Source: Petunia secreta | Lineage: Eukaryota > Streptophyta > Magnoliopsida > Solanales > Solanaceae | Length of the DNA: 64,000 bases | NCBI GenBank assembly: GCA_029990175.1 | Contig: JARKIP010000053.1 | Coordinates: 17,130,001 to 17,194,000, forward strand | Direction of reading: 5' to 3' | Shown: positions 33,001 through 45,805 of the stretch, in pieces | Layout of the letters: the number at the start of each line of letters is the position of its first letter | Position numbering within the stretch: position 1 is the stretch's first letter | The notes under the pieces: generated by a model | Databases searched by the model: none | The model's input: the letters and a program-made list of their open reading frames with translations, nothing else | What the model was told of the DNA's origin: nothing | Position numbers and translations under genes: made by a program

Positions 33001-36000
33001 GGGGCAAGTGTGGATTCGGCTAGACAAAATCTTGCTGCTACATTTGTCAATGCATTTGTCAATGCTGGTTTTGGCCAGGTAAAATGAGTCGAGTTCAATT
33101 TATAATACACACATTTAGATATGTGTTTGTGTTGTAATAGCTTGTTATGTATATGTATCCGTAAACAACTCTAGATTTTATATGTATCTGTAAACAACTC
33201 TAAATTTTTGCGAATGCAGGATAAGTTGATGACAGTACCATCAGAGGCCACAAGTAGTGGTAGCTCTACAAGCTGGCTTTTCAAAAATAAAGAACACGGA
33301 AAGGCTAGTGCTGCAGCAAGTCTGGTATATAGTTTTACTAATTTTTTTGAGTCTCGTCTTTGATAATCTATCTGCAGCTAATGATTATTCTTTCCCAAAT
33401 TTAGGGAATGATCCTGCTTTGGGATGTTGATTCTGGGCTTGCACAACTTGATAAATATTTCCATAGTACTGATACCCATGTCATTGCGGGTGCACTATTA
33501 GGAGTTGGGATTGTAAACTGTGGCATCAAGAATGATTGCGATCCAGTGAGCTTCATTGGCTGTTTATACTAGTTCTCTCTGCAAATCTTCATATCCCTAG
33601 ATTTGACTCTATCCTCTCTGCAGGCATTGGCACTTCTTGCTGAATATGTAGACAAAGATGATCCTTCTGTTAGAATAGGTGCTATAATGGGCCTGGGTCT
33701 TGCTTATGCAGGTGCTCAGAATGAGCAGGTAAAATTTCTGTTTTTCTTTTGGATTTGGGTCGACAAGAATAAACTTTAAGCTATGTCCCTTAACTGGTCC
33801 GTTTGCTTACAAAGTTCTACCTTGTCTTTAGGACTCTGAAAGATCAGTCTAGATATTATACAATATATTACATTGAGTGTTTGCTTTACAGATCAGAAGT
33901 ATATTGACTCCCATACTTGGAGATAGTAAGGCATCCCTTGATGTAATTGCATTTGCTGCAATATCGTTGGGCTTGGTATATGTGGGTTCATGTAACGAAG
34001 AGATTGCCCAGGCAATCATATTTGCATTGATGGAAAGAAGCGAGTCAGAATTGGGAGAGCCCCTTGCCCGTCTTTTGCCTCTGGGTCTTGGTCTTTTATA
34101 CCTTGGGAAGCAGGTAACTAGAATTACTTCTCCTTGTTTCTATAGAGATCTAAATTTACTGCAATAGTGTAGATTAGCATTAGTATCACTAATGCCTAGA
34201 AATTCTTATTCAACAATATTCATTCAGCACTGTTGGATTGTAGAACTTGTTTTAATTAGGTATCCGTCTGTCATGTCCTATAGGAGAGTGTTGAGGCTAC
34301 AGCTGAAGTTTCGAAGACTTTCCATGAGAAGATCAGAAAGCATTGTGATATGACCTTGCTTTCTTGTGCCTATGCTGGGACAGGCAACGTACTCAAGGTA
34401 GTACAAGTTTCTTCTCTTTCACTTCTAACCAATTCCTGTTAGGATAACTGCAAGTGCTGACTGTTATTCTCTTCTAGGTCCAACATTTTCTTGGTCAATG
34501 TGCTCAACATCTTGAAAAGGGTGAAACATATCAGGGACCAGCTGTCCTTGGTATTGCGATGGTAGCAATGTCTGAAGAATTGGGGCTTGAAATGACAATA
34601 CGCTCACTAGAGCATCTTTTGCAGTATGGAGAGCAAAATATCAGAAGAGCAGTTCCATTGGCTCTTGGTCTCCTCTGCATATCAAATCCAAAGGTATGAT
34701 ATCTGAAAAATATCAATACAATTGATTTCTCTTTCCTCCCCTTTTCTTTTACTCTTTTGGTTGTGTTAATATTCTGGTTTTACCTCTTTTATTGACAAGT
34801 TGTGGCAGGCATGTTTTTCCTTTCCTCTGCTTGTATCTCATGTTAACAAACTACTTTTTCCCCTGGCTTCAACAGGTCAATGTCATGGACACCCTGAGCA
34901 GGCTTAGTCATGATTCAGACAGTGAAGTAGCAATGGTAATTTTAGAGGAATGCAGTTATTTCTGCAGCTAGTAGATTGTTAAATCTGAAAACAACTTCTG
35001 AATTCTACAGGCTGCTATCATTTCCTTGGGATTGATAGGTGGAGGAACAAACAATGCCCGAATAGCTGGGATGCTGCGTAACCTGTCTAGTTACTATTAC
35101 AAAGAAGCCAACCTTCTTTTCTGCGTAAGAAATAAAATAATACTCAGTTATTCTCTTGTGACTAGACCATTTTCCTTTTCCCCCCACTTACTCTGGCATC
35201 TGCTGCTTCTGCAGGTGCGGATCGCCCAAGGTCTTGTCCATTTAGGAAAGGGCTTGATAACTCTCTCTCCATATCATTCTGAACGATTTTTGTTATCTCC
35301 GTGAGTTTTCTCTTCTACTACGAACCATTTGTCGTCGAATTATTCTGTATCACAGAAAGCATTTTCTTATGCAAGTCTTGTAAAGGATAATTGCTAACCA
35401 GATTGAGGATGTTATTATCGGAACAGCCTCTCCACCTTGGTGGGGGTAAGGTCCGCGTACATCTCACCCTTCCCAAACCACATTTGTGGAATATCACTGG
35501 GTATGTTGTATTGAAGATGTTTACAAATGAACAGTTGCATATAAATAGAGGAGTTTCATTAAAGGATCCGTTACATTCTGTTCCCTTTGAAGTGCGTCTG
35601 GCAGATTTGTTATCTTAAACCTAAAATCAAAATCAACATATATAATTGAATCGGAGTTTCACGACCTAGCCCTTTGTGAAGCCTCAACCCCCAATCTGTT
35701 GTCTCTTAAGTTTTGAACTATTCCAGGACTGCACTGGCCGGACTCGTAACAATGCTGCACGTGTGTCTTGATATGAAGGCCATTATCTTGGGGAAATACC
35801 ACTATGTGCTTTATTTTCTGACATTGGCGATGCAGGTTTGCTGTCTCTCTTGAACTAGCCTCCCCTCCCCCTTCTTTTTGTCCTTTTTGGTAGCTGTTGG
35901 TTGATTTGGTTTCTATGTTTTAATATATATATTCTGATATGCTCTAATCAGGCCAATGTAGTTTCTTATTCAATCCCAAGTTTGTTGTTCGGTCGACGAA

Positions 36001-36856
36001 ACAACCACAACCACCCATCCACCCACACCCAGTTGAGCCACCCGTTTTGTATTCTTTCTAATTGTTCATGTGTTTGCTTCTTCTTTGCAGCCAAGGATGC
36101 TGATGACTGTGGATGAGAATTTAAAACCCTTGTCAGTGCCTGTTCGAGTTGGCCAAGCTGTTGATGTTATAGGTCAGGCTGGTAGACCGAAGACAATTAC
36201 AGGTTTCCAGACACACTCAACCCCAGTTCTCCTTTCTGCTGGGGATCGAGCTGAGCTTGCAACAGAAAAGTATGTTCCTCCCCTTTGAAACTATTTATAT
36301 TGCATGGTTGATCAATTTCTTCACTATGTCTAGGGCAGTTTGTATAAGGGAAAGTGCACCTTTTCTCTTAATTATATGACAATTTTCTTTATTATCATGA
36401 TTTCAGATTATGTTCCTTTGATTTTTTTTTTATTGACAAACTAGACAAGTTGGTCTTTCCACTAATGGTTCACACCAATCTGATGGATCTTTATCTGACA
36501 AAACTGCAACTGCAATATGTTGAATTTTAAGTGGCTTTGTTTAGTTATTTACTCGTAGTGCTATCTGTGGCATTGCTTTATTGCTCGTTTTAAGAGTAAT
36601 ATTATCACTTATTATAGACATGGTAGTGTAACATAGCGGAGAATTTAACACAAATTATGGTATTATGCACAATTGAATATCACGAGTACCAAAATTGGAA
36701 CCTCAGTAACTGAGGGATCACAAACACAAGTTTTGCTCCCTTGTAATTAGTCTCGTCTACTCACATTCTTGTTAATGCAGGTACATCCCACTCTCGCCCA
36801 TTCTTGAAGGCTTTGTCATCTTGAAGGAGAATCCCGAATATAGGGATGACCAGTAG
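24064..36856 (+). CDS. RPN1: 26S proteasome non-ATPase regulatory subunit RPN1 (PSMD2 family)
   Basis: RPN1 is the scaffold of the 19S base that docks ubiquitin receptors, shuttle factors and a deubiquitinase. I placed 25 coding exons at GT-AG sites: 24064-24168, 24280-24380, 25842-25962, 26042-26101, 26205-26272, 26548-26590, 29304-29369, 29802-29840, 29917-29999, 31159-31273, 31475-31549, 32304-32462, 32971-33078, 33220-33324, 33405-33545, 33624-33728, 33892-34113, 34284-34397, 34478-34693, 34876-34935, 35011-35124, 35215-35300, 35727-35835, 36091-36269, 36781-36856. They total 2670 nt, 889 aa plus stop, with no frame break; plant RPN1 proteins are about 890 aa. A lysine/aspartate-rich N-terminus (KDPKKKDDKKDED) is followed by the conserved N-domain (MTSVPKPLKFLRPHYGTLK), then PC repeats (about residues 417-740: AGALLGVGIVN, IGAIMGLGLAYAG, IAFAAISLGLVYVGS, IISLGLIGGGTNNARI), and the C-terminal RPKTITGFQTHSTPVLL region. 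Introns 6, 7, 9, 11 and 22 carry transposon pieces. Plants often have RPN1a and RPN1b; I cannot tell which this is. Confidence 0.97.
27015..29190 (+). mobile_element. L1-type LINE remnant in RPN1 intron 6
   Basis: Around 27345 the translation reads WNVRGLYDDNKR and then VWCLQETK, the start of the L1-type apurinic endonuclease domain. Further down are DLPLSRGED-like residues (about 27835). About 28480-28680 resembles the region downstream of the RT core, including VANGELIIF and LPELF. Finally LFLHCPVATDIWNMF (about 28790-28840) and WLGRNSTCFEG are the zf-RVT type C-terminus. The frame is broken by many stops and shifts, and the RT core is missing. It ends in an A-rich tail near 29180-29200. 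A possible short duplication AGTTCCT (27030, 29206) is too short to rely on. Confidence 0.75.
29420..29745 (+). mobile_element. LINE 3' end fragment in RPN1 intron 7
   Basis: The translation contains IWKERNARISE, the characteristic C-terminal end of plant L1 ORF2 proteins. A short 3' UTR and an AATAAAATTCCTTTTAATG end follow. Coding is truncated at the 5' side. It is separate from the larger remnant in intron 6. Confidence 0.65.
30744..30944 (+). mobile_element. tRNA-derived SINE in RPN1 intron 9
   Basis: A tRNA-like head has an A-box TTAGTCAAGTGGCAAAGG and a B-box GGTTCGAGCCC, followed by a non-tRNA body. It is flanked by a perfect 14-bp direct repeat GATTAATAGTGTAT at 30730-30743 and 30945-30958, the TSD of target-primed insertion. 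Length is 201 bp. The perfect TSD implies recent insertion. The head lacks a full tRNA cloverleaf, so it is not a tRNA gene. Confidence 0.88.
31815..32070 (-). mobile_element. LINE 3' UTR fragment in RPN1 intron 11
   Basis: Read on the minus strand it ends AATAAGATTATTTACTTCAT followed by CAAAATAAAAAAAATAAAAA, a typical plant LINE tail ending in an A-rich run (the T-run at 31824-31850 on the plus strand). Upstream sequence has no clear open frame. Confidence 0.5.
35410..35512 (+). mobile_element. Au-type SINE 3' fragment in RPN1 intron 22
   Basis: GGAACAGCCTCTCCACC, GGTAAGGTCCGCGTAC, and CACTGGGTATGTTGT occur in the order typical of the Au SINE 3' region found in many angiosperms and common in Solanaceae. 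The 5' tRNA-like half is missing and the tail is short. Confidence 0.65.
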
Positions 36857-37450
36857 TCATGTACGAAATGAATTCACTAGAAGATTTAATTGGGCCAAGA
36901 TACTTATTCATGGGATAAATGTCTGGGGATGATGACAAAAGACCATTTATTCAGCTCAAGTTGCTCTCTTCAAGATTAGTCCAAGCGCTGAGATTGTCGT
37001 GACAAGTGAGGCCACTGGATTGACCTTCATACAGAAATTCTTGAAAGAAGAGAATTGAGTCATGGATTATTGTTGCAAGACATTTTATTTCCTAGTAACT
37101 TTTCACTTTTTAGTCTAAAAAGAAAGTGAAGTGAGTACCCTCGGATAGTCATTTGCCTTCAGAGGTATAACACTAATCAAATTGTACTATCTGAAGGAGC
37201 TTAGGCAGTGCAAAAAAATGTTTTGATATACTTAACGTTTAACTGTCATATCCTGCCCCGAGTTCCCCTCCTGTCCCATTGGAGCTGCCTCGCTGTAATG
37301 TTGGAAACAGCTACTGGTTGCTGAAATTGAAATGGAAATCCTATATTTTTTCCATTTAACTTTTTTTTAAACATATCTCGTGTTCCATCACAACTTATCC
37401 TTCCATGCTGCTTTTCGCTTCGAATGGTATCCATATCGTTTATATTGTTT
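36857..37450 (+). other. Probable RPN1 3' UTR and downstream
   Basis: AT-rich sequence after the TAG at 36854-36856 with no coding signature. I could not fix a polyadenylation site. Confidence 0.4.
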
Positions 37451-38273
37451 TAAAGATGACATTTTGAGTAATGCTGTTGAATTTCCATTTCTAAACCAAG
37501 GACTTGTATATCATCATTACTTGGACGTTCTTGTGACTGATTTCTAAAGTTGTGGGTTATGTGTTATACTGGCAGTGTTGATTTACATAACCTTGTATAC
37601 AGAAGAGTTAGGGAAGTATCTTGGTTGAAGTTGAAAAAGAGTCCTGTAGAAATTGAACTTTGTGTTTAGACATAAATGGTGTTAAAATTGAAGATTTGTG
37701 AGTGAAACATTGAAGATTTCAATGGCATCAGTTGAAGTAATTATTTTAGACGTAAATAAAATCACTTAAAAAATAAAGCATCTCTTGGAAAGTAGAAAGA
37801 CTTTTGCTTGTGATTTGCTTTAGTAAGATCAATTCTATAATCTTAATTATGACCATACGCAACACAAAAAGGAACAGACACCTTGACAATAACAAGATTC
37901 GGTTGAATTAGATAAAAAGCATAAAGGATTGGGGGGGGGGGGGGTGTGCATGGCGTGCGGCACATAGTGCAGTACGCCGTGTGCCCATCTGACTTCTCCA
38001 ACTTCGAAAATTCATTCCACAACCCGTATTTTTGGCTTTTGAAGTGCGGTTTCTCTAATTTTTGATGTTTTCTAACATACTTTAAGTCCAACTATAATAG
38101 TTGAATTACTACTTGAAAAATGACAGCAAAAAATTAAGGAATCATATTGAAAAACTCGATCGACTATTTTGGGTGGTGCTGTGGCAGTACACGATATGTT
38201 TCCCAGGAAATAGATGTTTTTTTTGATGTTGGAAAATTTACATTACTACATACTTACCCAATCCAAAATAATT
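37451..38273. other. Gene-free spacer with poly-G run
   Basis: No gene is supported. A run of about 13-15 G lies near 37930-37944, followed by GTGCATGGCGTGCGGCAC. Similar GGCGTG/GCAC words occur again near 63620-63670. Confidence 0.4.
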
Positions 38274-38538
38274 AATTCCTCCGTCCCACTTTATTTGTTA
38301 TACTTTCCTTATTTGTCCGTCCCACTTTATTTGTTATACTTTCCTTATTTGTCCGTCCCAAAAAAATTATCATACTTTTAAATTTGATAACAATTCAACT
38401 CCAAACTTATTTTTTGACTCATTTATAACCATAGAAATATAGATGACTTATTTTAGACACAAGTTTAAAGGTATTCATTTATTTATTAAACTTTATGGCA
38501 AATCAAATTATGACAAACAAATTGGTACAGAGAGAGTA
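38274..38538. mobile_element. Stowaway-type MITE with internal duplication
   Basis: The left end CTCCGTCCCACTTTATTTG and the inverted right end ACTCTCTCTGTACCAATTTG are imperfect terminal repeats of the common CTCCGTCCC family. Near the left end a 37-bp unit (CCGTCCCACTTTATTTGTTA...) is repeated in tandem at about 38281-38354. The exact borders are uncertain by a few bases. Confidence 0.6.
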
Positions 38539-39943
38539 CTATTTTTACCTATTTTCAATCTCATTTTACTCAGTACTTTGATGTTAAAAATTACCCGCTC
38601 TACCCTATTCTATAATCCCTTAATCACGGAAAAATCAATTTTTCTTTCTACTCTCTCCCTCTCCTGCTTTCACAAATCTTTTAGAGAAATAGTCTGCTAC
38701 TGGCTAGGGTATTTTGGCTTTCGACGTTAACATGCTGTGGTCATACTAACTTCAATCGGGATCAGATTTATCCAAATTGTCTTCACTTTTTGGGAACTGT
38801 TCATAATAGGGAGTGAGTTTGTGCGTAGTATTGTCATATTGTGGCTATTAACTTATAAGATTCAAATATAAATATAATCTTCTGACATATATTGAGGTTG
38901 ACAAGGATGTATTTCTGCTCCCAATGCTTGCTATTTTGTGTTTCTCTGGATTTTAATTGAGTCAATTTTGACTAACATTTCTAGATGTATACTTCTGTTA
39001 GATGCAAAGGAGTTAGTAATGATAGTACAGGCTTTACAGATCACATTGGATGCTGCAAAACATTTATGAATACATAAACTTGTTGGCGGGAAAACAACGT
39101 ATAAGGTGTAACGGTACTCTTAATGTGGTGAGATCTTTTGATAATAATTACATTAATTTGGCCAAAGCAAACATTATTTCACCATATTAAAAATATGTTT
39201 GGGCTGGATTTCACAACAATATTGGTCACCTAACTACCTAAGGTACAACCTTGTTGAGTTGTTGTATTACCTATCTCTTTATTTGGAAGGAACAAGAATA
39301 GACGGTCACCTTCTAACTAATTTTTCGTATGAGTTACATGACTCTTGGGATGAATGGTTTCCCATATAGCTTATAGACGAAACTGGCGACTCCTTTTCTT
39401 TGGTATTGCATGAACAAGAGATAGAACAAAATACTTCTACGGTTCTACCATTTTGAAATGGTTGTTACTTGTTCTTTATAATTCTAATGTTCTAAATCTG
39501 AATTTAAGGATACAGAATAGTCTTTTAATTCTAAAAATAGGTCAACTTGAATCTCAATAGACTACAAAGTAAAAAGAGCATCTTGGGTGTATGTTTAGTA
39601 TGGTGGAGAACAATTTTTCAGTGCGGATACTGTCTTTTCACTGTAAGGAGGAAAATGACTTAACCACACAAGCAAACGCTGTCTTTTTCTGATACTAAAA
39701 ATATCACTAAAATACGAACATCATAAAATACTCTCCACCTTGAATGATTCTCATTTAATCTATTTTGCACTCAATTAACATAAAAAAATAATCTGGAGAA
39801 TAATTTATTAGAGTAAAACACGTCCTAGAGAGATATTTCATGTAAAGATATTTCTTGGGTCATATTGTTTGGATATTTACTATTAAGTATTCGTTTTAGA
39901 TAAATAGACCATAAATTTGTGTTTGTGCCTATTAACTTATATA
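38539..39943. other. Intergenic, no feature recognised
   Basis: AT-rich with no convincing gene or element. Short open frames lack recognisable content. Confidence 0.4.
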
Positions 39944-40394
39944 GTACTCCATGTGTTTCATTTTATATGAACATATTTCTTTTTAATTCGTTCAAAAAGA
40001 AAATAACACTTCTCTAAACTTTAAAACAATTTAACTCCAAATTACCATTGTACCGTTAAGAAGATGATTTATAGCCACACACAATGGCGGACTCAGAATA
40101 ATTGTTGAGGGGTATCAAAATATAAATAAGTTAGCATATGAAAAAAATTTAGAGGACTCAACACATAGTGTGTGTGTATATATATATAAAATCTTATTTT
40201 TACCCATCTACACAATGTATTTTTCCCGCGAAGGGGTATCAGTTGATACCCCTTCACTATAGGTAGGTTCGCCTATGGCCACACAAATACCAATAGTTTA
40301 TTTTAGATCACAAGTGTCAAAAACCTTCTTTTCTTTATTAAACTTTATGTCAAGTCAAACAAATTTACATTATATGAAATGAGTGAAGTAGTAG
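39944..40394. mobile_element. MITE (Stowaway-like) interrupted by a hAT MITE
   Basis: The left end TACTCCATGTGTTTCATTTT and the inverted right end TACTACTTCACTCATTTCAT are imperfect terminal repeats, extended by ATATGAAC / ATAATGTA words. Removing the nested insert and one target copy leaves an element of roughly 250 bp. Confidence 0.5.
40082..40277. mobile_element. hAT-type MITE nested in the 39944-40394 MITE
   Basis: A perfect 8-bp direct repeat GCCACACA flanks it (40074-40081 and 40278-40285), as expected for hAT elements. Ends are CAATGGCGGACT and, inverted, CATAGGCGAACC, matching at most positions. Internally it contains a GGGGTATCAGTTGATACCCC palindrome near 40233-40252. Confidence 0.78.
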
Positions 40395-41390
40395 ATTTAG
40401 CAAATAAATATTAGCTTATGCACCGAAGATTGAATCATCAATTTTGTTTAGTATAAAGTTTAAGCTCACAATCTAAGATGGAAATTGGACTTTCCATCAT
40501 AAGTTTTATAGCACAAAAGTAAGTGTTATTTATCTTGATTAAGGGAATCATATAATTCAAACTTCCTGTGCTAGTATATTTTATATATATCTATATAACA
40601 TATAATAAATTCTCTAGTACATTAAATGTACTTACACTCTTAATCTTGATTATTCATACATGTTGCACTAGTACATTTTATACGTACTCTTACACACCTC
40701 ATCTTTGTAAAGGTTCTACAACCCTGAAAGCGTACAATCAAATTTCTCGCTAGCAGGTAAATATTTTTATAATATTTGTTCTATTTTCGTTCTTTTCATA
40801 TTTCCTTCTTCCTTTTTGTTAATTTAATTTTCCATTTTCTTTTACTTTCTTCTAACCTACCCCTCTCTTCTCCTCTACGTTCCACTATACTTTTGCCGCA
40901 ATTACTCTGACTGGAATTACGAAGGAATCGACGAAACTAATGATTTCTCCAATATTTTTTTCCGACAGGTTTCGTATATTTTTCACAAATCTGGAGATAT
41001 TATTTTTTCTTCAGTGGGTACAGCAAATTCAGAGTAGCAACTAGAAAGAGGAATTTCTTAAGAGATTTCTTAATTTTCTCTAATGATGAATTTGACGAAT
41101 CTTTCTAGTGGAACAACCATACAAAGTATACACATTTGATACACAATATTGATATAATTGAATGAGATGTTTATTCATTGTGTGTAAATTGTATATATGG
41201 TGTATGTCCTATATATTGAATACACACACTAGACATACAAAGTATATAGAAATAACACAAATAATTATATCAGTGTATGTCTACTGTATTTTAATTGTAT
41301 GCATAGTGTATCATTATACATACAATAAAGATATACTGCACATACAAGAATACAAAAAAAAAGGTTAAAATTTATTTTTAGCGACCGGTG
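40395..41390. other. Intergenic, no feature recognised
   Basis: AT-rich. I see no gene; short frames around 41162-41368 are low-complexity. Confidence 0.4.
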
Positions 41391-41750
41391 AAATAGGGGG
41401 TGAGGGGTGGGGTAGAAAAGGTGAAGTGGAGGGGGTGGAGGTTAGGAGGGTGGGGGTGGGTGATGTTTCGATCTATAAGTAAAGGTGGGGGTGAAGTCGG
41501 GTGGGTGTTGGGTGGGAAGTTAGGAGGTGGGTGTGGGTTGGGAGTTAGGAGGTAGGAAAGTTAGGGTGTTGGTTGGAAATAGGGTTGGGGGCGTGGATGT
41601 AGGAGGGTGTGAGTGTACAGGTGAAGGGTGGGTAGGATATTTGCGTGAGGGTGGGGTGGAAAGTAGGAGGTTGGGGTGTGGGTATGGGTATGGGTGTGGG
41701 CAGGAGTTGGGTTTGAGTGGTGGTTTGACTAAAAAATAAAGGCGAGAAGG
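41391..41750. repeat. G-rich array (left part)
   Basis: Dense runs of GGG/GGTGGG on the plus strand (for example GGGTGGGGGTGGGTGATG), continued beyond the inserted LTR at 45880-45965. Any four nearby GGG runs could form a G-quadruplex. The short open frames in it are a by-product of composition. Confidence 0.7.
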
Positions 41751-44700
41751 TGTTGAACCCCAAAAATTACCCTTTCTTTTTAAGAAGAGACAAGTTTCGG
41801 GTATATTTCAACAAAATGGGACTCCAAAGGGTTTTCTTTGGAGTCGCCACCTAATTTAAGGATTATTAGGAACCTAAGTTAACTAATGAGTGCAATTTAT
41901 TCTTTATTTAAAGGAAATTAAATTAAAATCAGAGATTCTAGGTAAGTGGTTCTATTAAATTCGAAAGAAGGTCCCTAACGGGAGCACTTTCGAAAATCCG
42001 CTAAAAAGCGGTTAATCCGGCGATTTTCACGAATTTTACTTAAAGATAATTTAGGTAATTAAATAAATAAATAATGGTTGATTGACTAATTAGTAGGATA
42101 AGTAAAGGTTAAATGAAATTAGATAATTACATAAAAAACAAACTAGATAAATAATTAGATAATAATAAAAAATTAATTAATTAATTAAATAAATAGATGG
42201 ATGAAGAAATAATAACTTAATTAAATAAATGAATACTTAATATTAAATGAAGGAGTAAATGAATAACAATTGATTAAATAAATAAATAAATGAATAAATA
42301 TTTAATTGATTAAATAAATGATTAATTGAAATTAAATAAATTAGATTAAGTAAATAAATAAATAAAGGATTAAAATTGATTAATTAACTACATAAATAAA
42401 TTAGATTAGATAAATAAATAATTGAATATTGAATAAAATAAATAAAGAAGCAATTCAAATGCGAATTATGACGAGAGTAAGATTTTAGTCGAATTTGATT
42501 TTGCACTCATTAATTGACAAATGATTCTAAATATCCATATATTTATTGGCGATTCGAAAAGAAATGATTCAAAGCATTCATATAAAAACAATTTAAGTGA
42601 TTTACAATAGTTATTCACAATTCAAATATTATTTCTATCCTACCGGACTACTAATCCGGTCTATGAGGAAATCCTATACAACATGCATTTTTCTAAGGGA
42701 GTGGGGAAAGATGGAGTTTAGAAAATAGAACCCGGAAGTGCCAACTCAATCATTGAGCCTTGGACTTTGTGATTTTCATTTTTCTTTTACATTTTTCGGG
42801 GATATCAAGTCCCGAAAATGCGGAGCGGATCCAATAACTCCAAATGCATGCCATCCCCGTTTGTGAGTTTTTTGACCAACTCGATCCCAAGAGTTTTTTA
42901 TGCCAAGAAGAATAAGGAAATAAAGATTAGCATACATTATGAAAAGAAAACTAAACCTGGAGCTGGACAAGTATGACAACATATATCAAATCCAAGAGAG
43001 AAACTAAACTTTAGTTATACAGTAATGCAAATGAGTGACTAGATTGGCTTTAAAAAAAAAAAAAAGGGTCCAGCTTTAATAAGGAAGGAACCAGGTAACA
43101 TATTGACTTAGGATTCTAGTTCTAACAACAGCACATACTGATTTAGGAAGAATTAAACTCTACATCTTGCACAATTTGCTAATTTTGGTCAAAACAGTAT
43201 TTAATGGTCAAGAGATTGGTACCGAGCCACATAAGAAACCAAACAGGTTACTCAAATATAACAGAACATGCACAGATATAACAAGCACAAACTAGCAAGA
43301 CGACATCAACTCATAACAACTTCATAAATAAGAAGAACTGAAACATTTTCATTATCCAAAAAAAAAAAACACCAAAAACAGTAACAAAGCAGGCAAGAAA
43401 ATTCCAGAATTGGACAGCACAGCCTACACTAGCACTTGCACATGCAAACTCTGAAAACTGGCCCCTGCTGCTACATCTATTCTCTCCTAAATGCATATCC
43501 AGATCAACATGAAAGCTAAGAAAACCATAACCATCTCACAGACTACAAGACTCCATCCTGCACACCTTCATAAACCATAGCAGATCTCTCCCTAACCCAG
43601 GCTAACACAAGCAAGGCCCTAAAGCAATTCTAAAAAAAAAAACTCTATCAGACATGCAGAACCCAGCAAACAGCCATCCTCCTTCCAACCTAAACCTCTC
43701 TAATCCAACTACACACACTTGCACATACAGACACACACCTGCCTACACATACACATACACTGCCTCAAAAAAAAAAAAAAAAAACTTGCAGCACTGCCTA
43801 CACACTTCCAGGACTCCTCAACTCACAGAACGACTACCAGACTACCACTACTTACAATTGCATCAATGAACAGATCTGCATTGCTTCCTGGACACACACA
43901 GCCTCCAAAACTCTTGGACAGAACAGGGAATCAGAACTGAAGTAAGGAAAGCCACTAAGGCCCCCTCCAAATCACATACAAACCACCAGAAACAAACAAG
44001 ACATCCTCCAGACACTAGACCTTCTCTAAAACTGCCTTCAGTCTCCTTGGCACTCTGCTACTGATCCCTGAACAAATCAGAACACAACCACTTCTCATTC
44101 AGTCTACAAACTGCCCAAACAAACTTCCTGAAACAGCTCCTTGCTACCCCTCACACAGGACCTAAAACTCCCTACAAACCAGACCCTGCACCCCCTTTTT
44201 TAGTCACAGCATATCCCAAAAAACAATGAAAAGAAACAAGATCAAACTCTTTACCCTCACAAGATCAAGACCAAATTCCCTTTTAATCCAGAAACTACCA
44301 GAATCTCCCTAAGCTGCACCGTCACACTTCTACTACTCCCTCAACTCACCAGAATAGACCCCTGACTTCTCCTGCTTTTAACAGACACCAAAAAGTCAAG
44401 CTTCATGCTTGAGACAACTCCTAAACCCCTCATTAAACTGCAGCACATACATACAGAGAAGCATACATCCCATACATACATTGAATAGACACTATCAAAG
44501 ATTCAACCTTTTACTTCTAGCTACATTTGAACTTTAGAGCATATTTTCAATAACAGTGGTTTAACTAATCAGGATAACAAAACTTAAACATCTAATCCAT
44601 TATAAGTTTAAATCAACCATTTATTATACTCAAAGATGAAAACTTTACTCCTTTTACTCTAATGAACAAACGACCAAGTATTTTTAGCACTGGTTTCTGA

Positions 44701-45766
44701 TGCTAGCTTTAACAGTATTCAGCACCATCAAAGGGATCAATATTATATTCACATTTGCACCGTCAAATTCAATGATAAGAAAAACCTATAAATATATCGT
44801 AAAGGTTGAGAATTTTACCTCTTTTGGAGCAGCGAGTTGGGGCAAGGAACTGAAAAATGCAACTCAAAAATAAAGCGATGACTTAAATGAGATCAATGAC
44901 TTAAATGGCGATGCGGCAAAAAACAATCAAACCCTGCTTTTATGCAGTAAACTGAAGCGAGGAGCTAAGTTGATCGACTCGAAGAAGACGACCACGATAC
45001 AAATGACGTAGTGATAATAACAGATTAACACCCCCGAACAAGACCAGGAAAACAGAACCCTATTTGTATATCTTTTAAAGAAGAAGTTGAACTCTAAAAA
45101 TATTTTTTTATACTGCCGTTTTCTTCTCAAAATCCCCCAACCCCCCAAAATGAAAGAAACAAGGAAATATATATCTCATACCTTAGGGTTTCGGATTTCT
45201 TTGAATACCCCAAATAATCCTTGCTCATTTCTCTTTTCCCTTTTGAAACCAGGGTTAAAATAGTATAATCCTTCGGATCGTACTAGTTTAACTCTGATTT
45301 CAAAGAGAATATGAACGTTATTATATCTCACGGATCGGATTAATTCTAATTCGAAATGAACGATTGAGATGCGAGTGATGCAATGGAGAGAGGGTAAAAG
45401 GGAATGGGACCAGATCGTATTGATTTCTTGGCTGTTTGCGTGATTGGGCTTGAGAAGAGAAGGGATTTTTGGGAAAATTGGGTAAAGGATTTAGGGATTC
45501 TGATAATGGGTCGGGTTTAGAGGTTTTCTGATGGTGAGAGTGTATAGAGTATATGCATATATGTGTGAAGTGTGTGTATTGTATATATGCTTGCATAAGT
45601 GAGCCGAAATTAAAGGAAAGAACGATTTTGGCCCATTTTTATATTATGTTAATTGAAATATAGACAATCGCATGGGTAAGCTTGATTTTAAGATATGCTC
45701 TACCAAATTTGGCCCCCTTTTCTCCAAATTCAATTAATCTTCTTTTATCACTATACATATATTTAA

Positions 45767-45805
<39 letters not shown>

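Noticed and set aside
41527..41763. Gly/Val-rich plus frame and Thr/Pro-rich minus frame
   Set aside because: Both are products of the G-rich array composition, with no start context or conserved content.
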